This document shows, piece after piece, positions 1-12,580 of a DNA stretch of 64,000 nucleotides (position 1 is the first letter of the stretch; each line of letters opens with the position of its first letter). Position numbers and translations under genes: made by a program. Source of the DNA: Paraescarpia echinospica (Eukaryota; Annelida; Polychaeta; Sabellida; Siboglinidae); contig CM034531.1 in assembly GCA_020002185.1 (NCBI GenBank), positions 71,940,391-72,004,390 of the forward strand. The letters run 5' to 3'. The notes beneath the pieces were generated by a model. That model searched no databases, was not told the origin of the DNA, and worked only from the letters and a program-made list of their open reading frames with translations.

Positions 1-467
1 AATCTGTCAGCGTCATATCCTGTCGTAGGGCCCGTCTCCGCAGATTCTGTGAATTCTGTGACTTGGTTGGCAATCTCTCCCTCGACGTCTGTGAAGTTGC
101 AGGACCGTGCCACCCGCCGGAGTCTTGTTACGTATGCATCAATTGGCTCCCTGTCTTGTTGTCTGCATTGTCTAAAATTGTATACTTCAAATGCGATGTT
201 TGCTCTTGGAGTAAAATAGTCGGTTAGGGCTTTGACAGCAACGTCATATACTGTTGCTGTGTCACAGGGTTCTGGGACCGTCAGTGTGTCATACATTTCG
301 TCTACATCCGGGCCTGCGTAGTGAAGGAGGAGTGCACGTTGTCGTTTTGGTGCCGTTATGTCCATGGCCACTAACAAACGTTCAAATCTTTCAGTCCATT
401 TTTTCCGCCTAGGCCTGATATTCCCATCTAGGTGTAGGTCGAACGGCGGGAAACTTGGTAATGCCAT
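1..467 (-). pseudogene. Gypsy-type retrotransposon gag, 5' part, cut by window edge
   Basis: Read on the minus strand from the ATG at 467-465, about 130 codons are open. They begin MALPSFPPFDLHLDGN and continue with a tryptophan/arginine segment (WTERFERLL), LLHYAGPDVDEMYDTL and DAYVTRLRRVARSC. This is the N-terminal architecture of Gag proteins of Gypsy elements common in marine invertebrates, the structural protein that packages element RNA in the cytoplasm. Around 50-75 the family-like reading moves to another frame, where an arginine-rich block with LRRRALRQDM appears, so a frame-changing indel has broken the gene. Protease and reverse transcriptase would lie left of the window. The LTR edge and primer site at 661-800 belong to the same element. 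Confidence 0.75.
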
Positions 468-660
468 GCTAGGGTGTGAACTGCATGGGAGTTGTGCTTG
501 ACACAGTACGCTCCCTGTCTAGCGCGGACGTGCCGCTGCTGCTATCGTCGCTCAACATGCCATGCTACTTAGGGAAGCACCGTAAATGTATCGAATGCGC
601 TTACATGCGTAACGTTTTGTGGAACATCACTGATGAGTATGTTCGCTGTTGTGTTCGTAA

Positions 661-674
661 CATCCTCGTCGCCA
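661..674 (-). other. Gypsy primer-binding-like site (TGGCGACGAGGATG)
   Basis: On the minus strand the sequence TGGCGACGAGGATG lies about 190 bases upstream of the gag ATG and directly follows an ...ACTACAAC end. Many Gypsy elements have TGGCGAC at the primer-binding site immediately inside the 5' LTR. The position between LTR and gag is right; the tRNA is not assigned. Confidence 0.5.
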
Positions 675-800
675 GTTGTAGTGTCAATGGCCGTGAATTC
701 AATACGATTTTATGGATGGAACTTGAACACTGTTTATTCACGTTTCGTTACATGTCATGGCTGAGTAGTTCCCCGGATATTGACAGTTCCTAGTACATCA
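675..800 (-). mobile_element. Probable LTR end (R/U5) of the edge Gypsy element
   Basis: The stretch on the far side of the primer-like site contains an AATAAA polyadenylation signal on the minus strand at 738-733, as expected for R/U5. The outer LTR boundary is not visible because the partner LTR is outside the window. The true LTR may extend to roughly 1,100. Confidence 0.35.
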
Positions 801-1124
801 CTGGTCGCTAGGCAGCAGCACGATATACAGTGAATATCACACACGGGACTATAAAGTATTGTGATTGTGATTGAACAGTATGTAAAATCAGAAATTGTTT
901 CACACGCCAGCATGGATGATTATGTCATTACACTTTCTAGGGCAGTTTACCGGTTTCATTGATTATTTTATTATGTTACGTTTTTTCATTATTTTATATA
1001 GCCTGGACTTTAGCCTAGAAATATATCTACATCGTTAGATGTGTAATTACGTGTAGTAAATCATTGAATTGTACTAGATCGTATTCACAGAGTGGCTTAT
1101 CTGGGAGCAGTTTGTCCTAAGCCT

Positions 1125-2003
1125 GGGGACCGTTTCACTAACATTCTTAAGAGCTCTGAAGCCCGATTTCGCTCCATAAAACCGATTTTGATCCTTACCT
1201 AGGAGCGAAAATGAAAAACTGCGTTTCACTAACAATTCATCCTAGATTCGGTCCATAAAAATATCATAGAAAAGCTCATTTCTAAGACTAAGTCGAGTAC
1301 GCTACACCACTCTTTAATTATCATGAACAGCTAGAATTTACTAACTGCGTGTTAATTTGGGTCCACTTTTACGCAGAGAACCAGTTGTTCACAGCCAAAT
1401 AAGTCTTCCAAATGTTAGCGATTAAAGTTTGCTAAAGCATGATTTGTTTACACGACATTAGCGTCGTGACCGGTTGACGTGTGCGTAGCGGTTTACGGCT
1501 TTGCGAAGGTCAAGGTTGTTGTGACATTAGTTAATCAATTTTGAGCAAAGTTTAAGGTGTATCTAACTTAACCTGCGCACTACTGTCCTTCATATTACTA
1601 TACTCGACGGCGCAATTTCGGTTTAAGTTGTTGGTGCTCTCTACGCACTCGTAAACTGAAAATGTTCAACGACGACACTCTCGTCAAAACATTGCACCGT
1701 GTGTGTCGCGGAAATAGTGTCCCCTGTGATATGTCGGCGACCTCTGCCAAATTTCGTTTCAATTCTTCGCGCAGTGAACGAAAAGTCATAATGTTGTTGA
1801 CAAGTGGTTGTTGGGCCGAATTTCAAACACTTTTTGACATCTGTTCCATCTCTTTTGTCAAATTGTGTCAACTGTGTAGATTATCGATTATCATGATGGA
1901 AATATCGCTCTTTGTGTTAAGATTAATTTAAGGATCACGTTAGTGAAACGCATTTTGAAAATACTCCTTGATTTGAGCTTAATATCTTAGTGAAACGGTC
2001 CCC
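1125..2003. mobile_element. Harbinger-like DNA transposon, non-autonomous or decayed
   Basis: The ends are perfect 17-bp inverted repeats, GGGGACCGTTTCACTAA at 1125-1141 and its complement at 1987-2003. A second perfect 14-bp inverted pair, TGCGTTTCACTAAC, sits inside at 1220-1233 and 1939-1952, so the termini are doubled. The G-run plus GTTTCAC terminus resembles PIF/Harbinger ends known from invertebrates, and a broken transposase-like stretch lies inside. The flanks do not give a clean TWA target duplication; TAAGCCT before and TAGCCCT after match at only five of seven bases. Confidence 0.6.
1598..1871 (-). pseudogene. Possible decayed Harbinger transposase fragment
   Basis: On the minus strand a segment reading VADISQGTLFPRHTRCNVLT recalls the helix-turn-helix part of HARBI1-type DDE nucleases, which typically read VxxISQxTVSRxxHRVxxAL. 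Upstream residues are split between two frames, so at least one frameshift is needed and no DDE triad is visible. The assignment rests on this one motif and on the Harbinger-like termini around it; it could be chance. Confidence 0.35.
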
Positions 2004-2922
2004 TAGCCCTTTATATTGATATTTATGTCACAATGAAAATGTATTTGTTACATATTTACACTCACTTGCTTTGTTACTGTATAATCAATTGGGATAATTA
2101 AAAGTAAATGTACGTGTGCATGTATGTGTTAATATCAATATCATAGTCTGTACTTACATGGTGGTTTTCTCCTCAAACAAGACTTGTTGGTTTTCACATT
2201 GTATGAGTGGAATGATGCCGGTCTCTTTGGTATCGAGAGAAAGGGATGGGCACCTGTTTGGATAACATTGGTGAGTAAGACACAAAAGAAAGGGATGATA
2301 CAGAAAGTATATATTGTTTACCTTAACAAGAACGCCTTTTCCAGGCACATTTAGATAATGATGCTAATTTGATTAGTAGCTATTGACACAGACAAATATT
2401 TGTACCTGGTATTACCATGTATTGTGCAATAAACGTTCACGTTCTGTAAGCAAGCTATTTACTTTGTGTCATTTTGATAACAAAGTTTAGTTTAGTTTCA
2501 AAATTGCCCAACTCCACGACTCATACCCACAATGTGCGTGTTGCTTGGCATATATACGCAAGACTGACTAAAGATTGCCACACAACGATTGCTATGTTAA
2601 CTGGGGCTACTATATGCGTAATCAGTAAAACGTCAATGTCCAAAACACCTGACTGATATGAAGGAGTTGTAATACACAACGACATCAGTAAAACGTTGTG
2701 TCATAAGAAGTAAATGCGGTGAATTACATGTAATAATTATAATATAATAATTTTTTCAGACGGAAATATTATTGATGTGGAATTTTGTTACGTAATATTA
2801 CGTTTCTATTTTAATACAATAGCACCACTTAAATAAACGTGTGCTTATTTTTCTGGTCTTCGAATGGACAACTCGGGACCTGTTGTCTGGTTATGTGACG
2901 ACGATATTGCATATAATGATGT
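2004..2922. other. Non-coding stretch, nothing recognised
   Basis: AT-rich sequence. Short open frames occur but none shows family-like sequence or splice-bounded structure. A phrase close to ATCAGTAAAACGT appears twice (about 2620 and 2685). Confidence 0.4.
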
Positions 2923-3338
<416 letters not shown>

Positions 3339-3926
3339 CTGGGTGTGTCAAGCACCTGCCTCAACACTGAACTATGTTCATGTTATACAAGATGCTCGAT
3401 GTTTTCAATTCCGCGTACTGCAATCCCTCGCCGTTGCTGTTACGTTGTGGGAGTTCATGGAAGTGTTGTTTGTCAGTGACAAGTGGACAATTTATAACCA
3501 AGGAAATAAACAACCAAAATGCCAATTTAATAAAAAGAAATTAAAGATCATCTCATAATAGAGATATCCTATCACTGATTAAATAACTTCCTACTGGCCT
3601 CTGCCCCCACCCCAGGTGAACGTTTGTAAATATTGATATGATGATTCTCACTCTATCATAGCATTAACTGAAACACATTTACTCTAAATTATTGTATTAC
3701 TACACAGTAAACTATACGACGTAAAACAATGAAAGAAATTGTGCAGCAATTGTATCCGTGCGCACGAACAAAGTGAGGGGACGCAAACATCCGAAGGGAA
3801 AATATTCATGTCCAACGCCTGTCGACACTGCCTCTGATCACTTAACGAAAGTAATTTTGTTTAATAACCGCCATTGATGTTCAATTTATTAATTATAAAT
3901 ACGTCGTTTTACTCGCACCAGTATGT
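3339..3926. other. Non-coding stretch, nothing recognised
   Basis: AT-rich sequence with no family-like frame, no terminal repeats and no clear splice structure. Confidence 0.4.
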
Positions 3927-4480
3927 AGTAATCCGGACAGTTATTGTTCACTTGTAAACTAACGTTTCATGGTACCTAATCGGCAAAGGAGATTTTCTTC
4001 AGTACAGTAGGATATCGCCTAAATAAATAATAACATGGCCTAGATAATCAACAGTTAATTGGCTGAACCATAACTCACAACTAATGACGAAACGCTGATA
4101 CGACTGTGTAATAAATGCGCCTGGTAGTCCTGTTCATTCGAACACCTTCGCTTGGAAGTTAATTCTTACACAAATATTCACCAATATCAAAAGCCATGTA
4201 TTCATTTATACAGCAACGTGGAGTGGATGGACTTGCACAAGCGTACCAATTCCAACAAGACGATTCGAGCACGGATTGTTTTGTTGTCTCGTCCGAAGCT
4301 ATACCTGTTTTGACTACCGCATCTTTCCCAATAAGTTTAGTGTGAATAAGGTTTAATTCCACACCAACCAAGGCACATGTTTCATTATACTATCTGCGAA
4401 TCATTATATTTTCCGCTACGTGAAATCATTATCTCAAGAGAGGGTGGTCAAAATTAGTAAGAATGTATCTGACCCAACTG
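3927..4480 (+). repeat. Dispersed repeat family A, copy 1
   Basis: This segment is matched, with about 20-30 percent differences by eye, by the reverse complement of 62,940-64,000. Its middle is also matched by 52,340-52,500 in the same orientation, and its right part is repeated at 32,085-32,480. Shared landmarks are AGTAATCCGGAC at one end, TAAATAAATAATAA, the GACGAAACGCTGATACGACTGT block and AGTCCTGTTCATTCGAACACC. On the minus strand, 4159-4371 has a 70-codon open frame (starts MVGVELNLIHTKLIGKDAVV). A related but frame-shifted reading occurs in the 63-kb copy. I do not recognise the family; it may be a transposon remnant or a duplicated gene end. Confidence 0.7.
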
Positions 4481-5351
4481 CGCTTCGTCCCGCTTGCATA
4501 TTCGTATGTTTTATATACATTTTGGGAACTTTCAAATTGCGAACAAAGTTTCGTACTTATTAAAAACAATTTGGCGGGTACACTGTAATATACGTTTCAC
4601 ATATTTAACACGATTTACACCACATCTTGTCAGACCTGTTAATTCTAACGCCAACTCATATTATATGGGAAGCATTCAGCCAAGCTACAGTTATTACATC
4701 AAGACTAATCGTTCAAATTTTTTTATACCCTGCCCATAATCTACTCATTTATACGATTAGGTGGACATAAACAGCGCGGAGTAAACGAAATTACCCAAGC
4801 TTCGAAACGACAAAAGTAGAATATGAACCCATGTTCTCTCGACTGAGTCTGTTGTTCTAATTACTACGCCACCACACCCTATCCTCTCTGAAAGACAGAC
4901 AACTTAGTTAAAAGTGGAGGCATCATGACGATATGTAGGAAACTCACAACTGCCAGGTGTACTGCCGAAACAAATGTCAGATATTAAAGTTATTAAAGAA
5001 GAGTTGGTAATAATGATAATGATATGTAAGTTATATTGAATGAGGCAATTTAATTGCATATAACGGGATCCGCACAAACAATGCTTCATAAAAATATGCT
5101 TTATTCTTGTGAACTATACGGTGATGATATATAAGCAATTTCCTTGAAACGACTACTAATTACATGATCTCTAATCCTTTCTAAAAGAGGAAAGAACGTG
5201 TAGACAATAATTAGAAATTGTATAACAAAAAAGATAAAACAGCTAAACAGGTTTTAATTCCCAATCATGAAAATATACGTTCGAGGAAATAAAGCCAAAC
5301 TACACAGCATAGCTGACACCAAAAACTGCATAATATGTATATGTATAGCTC

Positions 5352-5596
<245 letters not shown>

Positions 5597-5846
5597 ATAA
5601 GTGCAAGACATAGCCATGTATTCGATCGGTATCAAGCAATATGGACTCATGCAAGTTTAAAGTTATCCCAAATAGTACATTTTGGTAATTAGGCTATCCA
5701 AATTTATCGCCGATATGTTTATTAGAGTCAACAATGAAATCATGATATAATGAAAAAATGTACATTTACGCAACAAAAACACACCATGTGGACGTTTCGA
5801 TAGAAGTGACCATATAAATACTGTATAATAAAATTATATTTTTCTT

Positions 5847-8737
5847 CAGTTCAGCATATCTCTGCGAGACGTAGCTGCCCGGATGATCCCACGATACGCT
5901 GCTCTGTCTGCCGTTCGTCTCCCTGCTCTCACGATGTCGTCTTCCAACCAGTCGCTGATGTCCTGCTCCCATCTTCTCCCTGGTCTTCACATTCCTCTCT
6001 TTCCCTCCACTTTGCCTTCTAGGACTGTTTTCTCTAAGGAATTATTTCTTTTGATGTGGCCAAAATAACTCAGTTTTAGTCCTTTTATTCTATTCACTAG
6101 TTGGCAGTTCTTTATGTCTAATTTTTTAAAGGATCTCTGCATTGGTTGTTCTTGTTATTCATGGCACTCTTAGGACTGTTCTGTAACATTTCTTCTCAAA
6201 CGCTTGTATTCTTCTCGTGTCTTCTTTGTTCAGTGTCCACGTTTCGCTCCCGTATAGAGCTGTTGGGAAAACGCAAGTTTTTATAATTCTTATCTTTGTT
6301 GGTATGTTTTGTCCTTTCCATACATTTTTCGGATTATTTAGTTTCTGCGTTGCTATGGCTATTCTTCTTCTGATCTCTGATGATGTCTTGCCGTCTCCTT
6401 GTAGACTTGCTCCAAGGTATTCGTAGTGGTTCATATTTTCAACTTGCTCCCATTTGATTGCAATTTCTGTTTTTGCAATGCATTTGTTAGTGTCCATGAT
6501 CTTTGTTTTCTTCACATTAAGTAACAAGTCCTTTTCTCACTGTTCTTTTACAGACATGATTATGTTTATTAGGCCAATTGTTGTAGTGGACAGGAGTGCG
6601 GTATCGTCTGCGTATCGTAGGTCTCTGATTATGTGTCCTTGAATATTCACTTAATCGTATATTGTACTTCTGTCATCTAATTCTACATCTCTCATTATGT
6701 CTTCTGTGTAGAAATTGAATAGGTATGGAGATAAAATACACCCTTGTCTTACTCCATTTACCACTGTACAATTCTCTGTAGTTGTGTTTTCCAGCCTGAC
6801 TACTGCTTGTTGGTTGCTATAAATTTCAAGAGGGCGATTATATTTGGGTGGAAGTTCATGTCGCTGAGCGTTTTCCACATCATCTGATGATTCACATAGT
6901 CGAAAGCCTTGGAATAGTCGATGAAGCATATTCTTAGATCATTATTTATCTCTCTGAATTTCTGAATCAACATTCTCAGATTGAATATGTGGTCTTATGT
7001 GGCTCTGTTTTTTTAAGCCTGCCTGTGTACTGCTCACTTCCATTTCCATTTTATCTTGCATTCTTTTCATTATGATTTTCAGCAATATTTTGTTTGCATG
7101 GCTAATGAGTGATATGGTTCTGTAGTTGGAGTATAGCTGCAGGTCTCCTTTCTTTGGTAATGGGATGTATATTGATTTCTTCCAGTCGTCTGGCCATTTT
7201 CCACTCTTCCATATTTTCTTACACAATGCATGGTATATGTATATTCCTTCTTCTTCCGCTGCATTTATCATTTCTGCCTGTATGTTGTCGCACCCAGGGC
7301 TTTTCCCATCTTTTAGACTATTAATGGCCCATTTCACCTCATCTCTTATTGGTTCGAGATCGTCCTCGTCTTGGTCGTCGTTTCCCATATTAGGGGGGTC
7401 GTTGTTGTCTCCATCTCGTGCACACATATTTTCACAATATTCTTTCCATCTTTTGGCTTTGTCTTTTGCATCTGTCAGAGTTTTCCCATTTTGATCTTTG
7501 ATGACACCGAGTCTGGGCTGGAATTTACCTGTCATGTTCTTTATTTCTTTAACAATTTCTTGGTTTCGGTTTTCTGCCATACAGTCCTCTATTTTCTTAC
7601 ACTTGGCTTCTATATACTTTTGTTTGTCCCATTTGCAGCGTTTTTTTAAATAATTTGTTCATCTCATTATCCCTTAATCTGATCGATTCCTTGTTTTTGC
7701 GTTTCTTAAGCTCTTTCCTTTCTGCTATTTTCTTTAAGGTCTCTATACTGATGTGTGTTTCTTCTCTCTCTTCCGAGGGCGTTTTTTCTGCATCTTCTCG
7801 AAAAAAATTCTTGATATAATTTGCAATTTCTTCTGGTTCTTTCACTTCTGTCATTGTCAGTAAAGTTGTAAATCGATTCTTCTCAGATACTGTGTATTCG
7901 TCTGTCAGATTTTCTACGTCAAATCTCTGTGTTGTTGTCACTCCTTTTTTCACTTTCAACTTAAGTTTCATCTCTGCCATCAGTAGTTCATGATCAGATC
8001 CACAGTCTGCTCCTGGTAGTGTTCTTGCACCTCTTATTGCTGATATCCATCTCTTTTATATCATGATGTAGTCTATCTGATTTCTAGTCTTTCCATCTGG
8101 CGATGTCCACATGTAGATTCTTCTAAGGTGATTTGAGAAATTGGTATTTACGATTGTGAGGTTATTAGCGATGGCGAACTCAACAAGTCGTTCTCCCCTT
8201 TCGTTTCTCTCTCCTAATCCAAATTTCCCGATTGTTCCTCGTTCTATCTCGTCTTGTCTTTGTTCTACTTTGGCGTTAAAATCACCCATGACAATGGTGC
8301 TGTCCGATTTCTTGGATTCGTCTATTTCACCTTGCAAATTAGTATAAAAAGCTTCTACTTCTTCCTCTTCTGCTGTTGATGTCGGCGCATAGACTTGTAT
8401 TATTTTGATAATCTTCACTTTTCCTTGTAACCTTATGCTCAGAATTTGCTGGTCCGGAGTATATGAATTTTCCTCCTGCTTGTGGTGTAAAATTACCTTG
8501 TCCCGCCCATCTGTGTTCTGCTATTCCTAGGACACTTATATTGTTTTGTTTCACTTCTTCTATAACATTGTCCATTTTTCCAGCCGCCATGCTGCGGACA
8601 TTCCAAGTTGCTATTTTCGTTTTGTTTTTTAGCCATCCACTGAACTTCTTTCCCTTCTCCGCACAGTCGAGCAAATTGCCTTCATCAGCTTGAGTAGTAC
8701 TCCCGGTTGCGTTTTTTTTACAGAGTATTGACCCTTC
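5847..8737 (-). mobile_element. RTE-like LINE (CFDP2-type endonuclease-reverse transcriptase), copy 1
   Basis: Reading 8737 down to 5847, the coding pieces follow the order of an endonuclease-reverse transcriptase. An APE-type endonuclease comes first (IATWNVRSM, VLGIAEHRWAGQGNF, VMGDFNAKVEQRQDEIERG, DYIMI then SDHELL across a stop). A linker follows, then the reverse transcriptase (LKDGKSPGCDNI, NYRTISLISHANKILLKI, AGLKKQSHIR, NGVRQGCILSPYLFNFY), then a C-terminal tail ending about 5847. The element copies its RNA into nicked chromosomal DNA. This copy is dead: there are stops near 8055 and 6650, a 4-base deletion near 6830 and a 22-base insertion near 6980 relative to copy 2. The 5' end runs into a TA microsatellite. 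A single ORF and the CFDP2-like endonuclease fit the RTE group; the exact clade is uncertain. Confidence 0.85.
6942..7580 (-). pseudogene. RTE-like reverse transcriptase, N-terminal fragment (copy 1)
   Basis: An open frame of 212 codons covers the RT finger region. It includes MTGKFQPRLGVIKDQNGKTL, the acidic linker NDDQDEDDLEPIRDEVKWAI, LKDGKSPGCDNIQAEMI and YIPLPKKGDLQLYSNYRTIS. The frame then leaves the family reading at about 6980, where this copy carries 22 extra bases (starting ACATTCTCAGATTG) absent from the second block. The palm with NGVRQGCILSPYLFNFY resumes in the frame of 6651-6929. In the intact family this domain performs target-primed reverse transcription. Confidence 0.85.
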
Positions 8738-8869
8738 ATTATATATATATATATATATACAGTGTATATATATATATATATATAGATATAATCTACATTT
8801 GAGTAATTTACATGTTACAATTATTTTGTCAGAGAACAAATACAGCAGAGCGCAACATATAATAAACTA

Positions 8870-8909
<40 letters not shown>

Positions 8910-8926
8910 TATATACATATATATAC

Positions 8927-8957
<31 letters not shown>

Positions 8958-8962
8958 ATATG
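8738..8962. repeat. (TA)n microsatellite tracts
   Basis: Three TA-rich tracts are separated by the unique block GATATAATCTACATTTGAG...CAACATATAATAAACTATTC. The counterpart at 36,735-36,956 differs by a few bases in length. Confidence 0.95.
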
Positions 8963-9391
8963 TATTAATCTCTAGATGGAAATGAGGTGGCAGAGTGTTC
9001 TAGTTGTAGTAAAACCTTACCATAAGTCAAACCATGATAGCTGTTTTCTGAAGCCATCAAATTACCAGTTTATTGCATTCAGACAGTGTGTGTGTAATTG
9101 TGTGTCATGCGGAATATGATGGCAATAATTCTCACTTGTTTTTGCATGGCTTTCTACTGTATCATGATATTTACTTATAAATTCCGTCGCTGTCATTAGG
9201 TGGTCCATCTGTGCAGTCAAACTTGTGAACGGCCAACTACCTGAACATTACTGTTGTTGAAGTTTGGTTGAAATCCACCATATTCTGTGATGCACTGAAC
9301 TTTCATAATTAGCTTTAGTCACGAATATAACCCCTCTGTACAAAACCCATTACATCTTTAGATATAGGAAAGGTGTTGAAGATCACCGTAT

Positions 9392-9392
9392 A

Positions 9393-9465
<73 letters not shown>

Positions 9466-9467
9466 AT
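9392..9467. repeat. (AC)n microsatellite
   Basis: About 65 bases of AC followed by ATATATATA. The copy at 37,385-37,460 has the same total length. Confidence 0.97.
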
Positions 9468-9599
9468 GTCAGCTATATTGTAGATTATTATGTCATTTAT
9501 GTGGGACAAGGAGTTGTGTTTACTCTGAGTAAAAGTAATGTATCTTACAACACAATGTAAAGCAATTAACATAAACATTAAAACAAATTGCAGAACAAC

Positions 9600-9974
9600 T
9601 AAATAATTACCCGAATGGGTTATGGCCCGAGAGAACCTGAGGGGTTAGCATAGGGTCTTTTGTATATCACGGTTTATGTCCGTGCCCGTGCCCATAAAAG
9701 GCATAAGGACATAACATCTATAATCACAGTAGTCATAATCAATGACATTAATTACAAATTCACCAAGCACGTTTCAGAGAACACATTTTGCTGAGATGAA
9801 TGATTCCACTCCATTCCTACTAAGTAGACTTGGCATCAGCCAGAGAGCAGTACACAGTGTATAGACAATGGCTAAGCCAAACAGCATGGTAAGTAACATG
9901 CAGACTGATAAGTTAATGACTTCAGAATATACCTGCCATGGATTTATAAGTTAACTACTCCCTTTTGTTGCGTT
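9600..9974. other. Non-coding stretch before the LINE, nothing recognised
   Basis: Mixed-composition sequence with a small imperfect repeat (GTCCGTGCCCGTGCCC). No family-like frame was seen. The phrase TTGCAGAACAACT at about 9587 also occurs in the Gypsy LTRs at 20,043 and 24,435, probably by chance. Confidence 0.3.
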
Positions 9975-11795
9975 GGTCATTTCATCCAAATAATTAAAAT
10001 AATCGAACCCGCAATCATAAAAAAATTAACTCTACTAATAAACCAAATTCTAAATACCGGTATATTCCCTGACAAACTCTAAATTGCGAAAGTCATTGCA
10101 ATATTAAAAAAGACGAGCCATCATTATTTTATAATTACAGGCCTATCTCTCTTGTCCCTTCTAATTCAAAAATTATTGAGAAAATAGTGTTTATTCCGGC
10201 ATCTTCATATTTCAATGACTTTAAACTTCTTTTTGATAATCAGTACGGGTTTAGACCTAAATATTCAATTGAATATGCCGCACTATAATTAATTTATAGA
10301 ATTATATCACAAATGGATACAAATGAAGAATCGATTAGCATATTTGTCGATCACTCAAAAGTCTTCGATATCATTGACCATAACATTTTAGTAAATAAAT
10401 TAAGATAGTATGGCATTGATGACTCAAAAGTGCATTGATGTATAAATTATTTAACAAACAGAAAACAATATACCGAGATTGAAGACATCCAGTCAGACCC
10501 TTTACTTATAACAATTGGTGTTCTACAAGGATCAGTTCTAGGTCCATTATTATTTATTATATACATTAATTACTTTTCATAAGCCAGGAACATGTTTATT
10601 TCATCATGTATGCTGATGATACAACTTTATCTAGCATGTTAAGAACGTGTTCTGACAACACACTCAATAAAAGCCCTCAAATCTGTATAAATGAAGAACT
10701 GTTGAAACTTACTGAATTGTTACATATAAACAAAATCAAAATATATGAATGTTTACATGCCTAATAAACACAATGTCAATATAGAAAAAGTGAACTAATT
10801 TATTTGTTTAGGATTGAACTTGGACAGTAACTTAAACTGGAAAAAACATATACTAAAAATATCTAACAAGTCTTCCAAAACAATTGGCATTTTAAACTAA
10901 CTAAACATGTACTACCTTTAGGAATAAAAGTTATGTTATATAACTCATTAATATTATATCATATTCACTATAATATTGCATATTGGCTTGGGGATATCAA
11001 GGAAATAGAATTTAAAAATAAAAAACCCAGAGGGAATAATAACCTTAAACAATTATAAAGAACTTCATTTATTAAAAGTAGAACGTATCTCAATTTTTGT
11101 AAGAATAACATTTTTATTTTAAACACATACACAAAGACTTGCCAGTTTATGTATTAAACTGGAATATCACACCATTTGATAATATGCACAATTACAACAC
11201 TCGAAACATACAAAAATCTACTTTTAGAAGTGGACATGCATTTGCAATGAAATGTCTCAAATATAATTTCCCTCATACTATTAATAACACTCCCGAAATA
11301 GTCCAAGATAAAATATACACTCATAGTTTACGTGGATTTACATTGTATCTAAAAAAACTTTTTACAAATATATAGTGACATATATGCACACTGCCCAACT
11401 GCTAATCATGTCTGCAAAATCCGTAAGTTATAAATATCATGTAGCACCCAAATACTAATATATGTACAACAACACGTGTACACAGACATCTGGCTAATAG
11501 CGTAATGACATCATCAAAATTGGTGTGACTCCTATGACAACGACAACCTTGTCTTAGTAGGAGTTGGTAGCAGGTTTGATGATTTTATTTACGTCTTTAT
11601 TTGATAATTGTAATGTGTAGGCGGATGTATACGTATGTATAAGCTATATGTTTAAATTTTATGAATTATATGTATGTACATGTAATATATTTATGTATAC
11701 ATTACCTACTGATTTTCTTCAAATCAAAACCGATGCAACACTGCTTAATTATGTATTTGGGGATGAATCAAATAAACTTCTTCTTCTTTGCTTTA
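9975..11795 (+). mobile_element. Decayed LINE of the Jockey superfamily (Rex1/CR1/L2-like), 5'-truncated, copy 1
   Basis: Plus-strand pieces read in order AILKKDEPSLFYNYRPISLV, SKIIEKIVF, NQYGFRPKYSIEYAAL, SISIFVDHSKVFDIIDHNIL and GVLQGSVLGPLLFIIYIN, then a broken YADD region (CMLMIQL, frame-shifted). A C-terminal block follows (TRNIQKSTFRSGHAFAMKCL). These are reverse transcriptase blocks 1-5 plus the usual C-terminal tail. Stops interrupt at least five places. The 3' end carries GGATGAATCAAATAAACTTC followed by CTTCTTC, typical of a LINE tail. The endonuclease half is absent. Further copies are at 37,968-39,788 and, in part, 44,581-46,038. Confidence 0.85.
11139..11375 (+). pseudogene. C-terminal fragment of the decayed LINE reverse transcriptase
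   Basis: This 78-codon open frame reads MPVYVLNWNITPFDNMHNYN...TRNIQKSTFRSGHAFAMKCL and ends LKKLFTNI. It corresponds to the basic tail after the reverse transcriptase in Jockey-superfamily LINEs and is only the last in-frame remnant of the element. The same frame recurs at 39,132-39,368 and 45,382-45,618. Confidence 0.7.
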
Positions 11796-12580
11796 CATAA
11801 TAACCCTCTTTAGATGATCAGTTTAAATTAATGTCTGTCCAGCACATAAGCATACCACCCCCATATAGTATACATCTCCTCCTACTTTCACTAAGTGCAA
11901 CTAATCTAATAGTCCATGAGCCGGACAAGATTTGATTTTTATACTAATGGACTAATTCCAACTATGATTTTTAGATACATCTATATCTGAGGTGTCTGAA
12001 AATGGGTGATGGACATTTCACAAGCGTAGCTTATTACCTTTTGGACGCCATCTTTAAGCATGGCTGCTATTTTTAAGCGGAAGTCAAGCTATTAAAAACT
12101 GATGTCCTACAGCCAAATTTAGTGATTGGATCTTAAAGCTGTTGATAATAAAATTCCAAATACAGCTATTCTAATATAATACGTATATTTTTATTATTAG
12201 CACAAATAAAGGGGAAAATGTTAAAGAAGTCGTGCAAAAATTCAATTATTTTCCACACTTTTTTACTTCAGTCTTTATAAATGATTGATGTTTTACTTTC
12301 TAATGAAACTGTATACAACTGGCTATATTTCAGTCATTTTATATTCTTCTGTACTGCGTCTGTGTGTTGTCATCAAAATATAAACGTGCCCCATCCGGTG
12401 TCTGTAAACGGTAACACTACCATACAGACTTCATTTACCTTATATAACAAAACGGCTTGGCAGATTTTTATGAAATGTTGTGTGAATACGTTAACCTACA
12501 TGTAATACGTACATATAATGTCAGAAACAGAAACAATAAATTATGCATACGATTTACATGTATTAACCTAATAACTGCTT
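11796..12580. other. Non-coding stretch between two LINEs
   Basis: No family-like frame. This sequence is the target into which the CR1-like element has gone. It is present again, followed by different sequence, at 46,038-46,823. Confidence 0.5.

Noticed and set aside
1662..1931. 89-codon plus-strand frame inside the Harbinger-like element
   Set aside because: The transposase-like text is on the minus strand; the plus frame has no family features.
1117..2011. Target duplication TAAGCCT/TAGCCCT of the Harbinger-like element
   Set aside because: Two of seven bases differ and Harbinger duplications are 3 bases, so it was not called.
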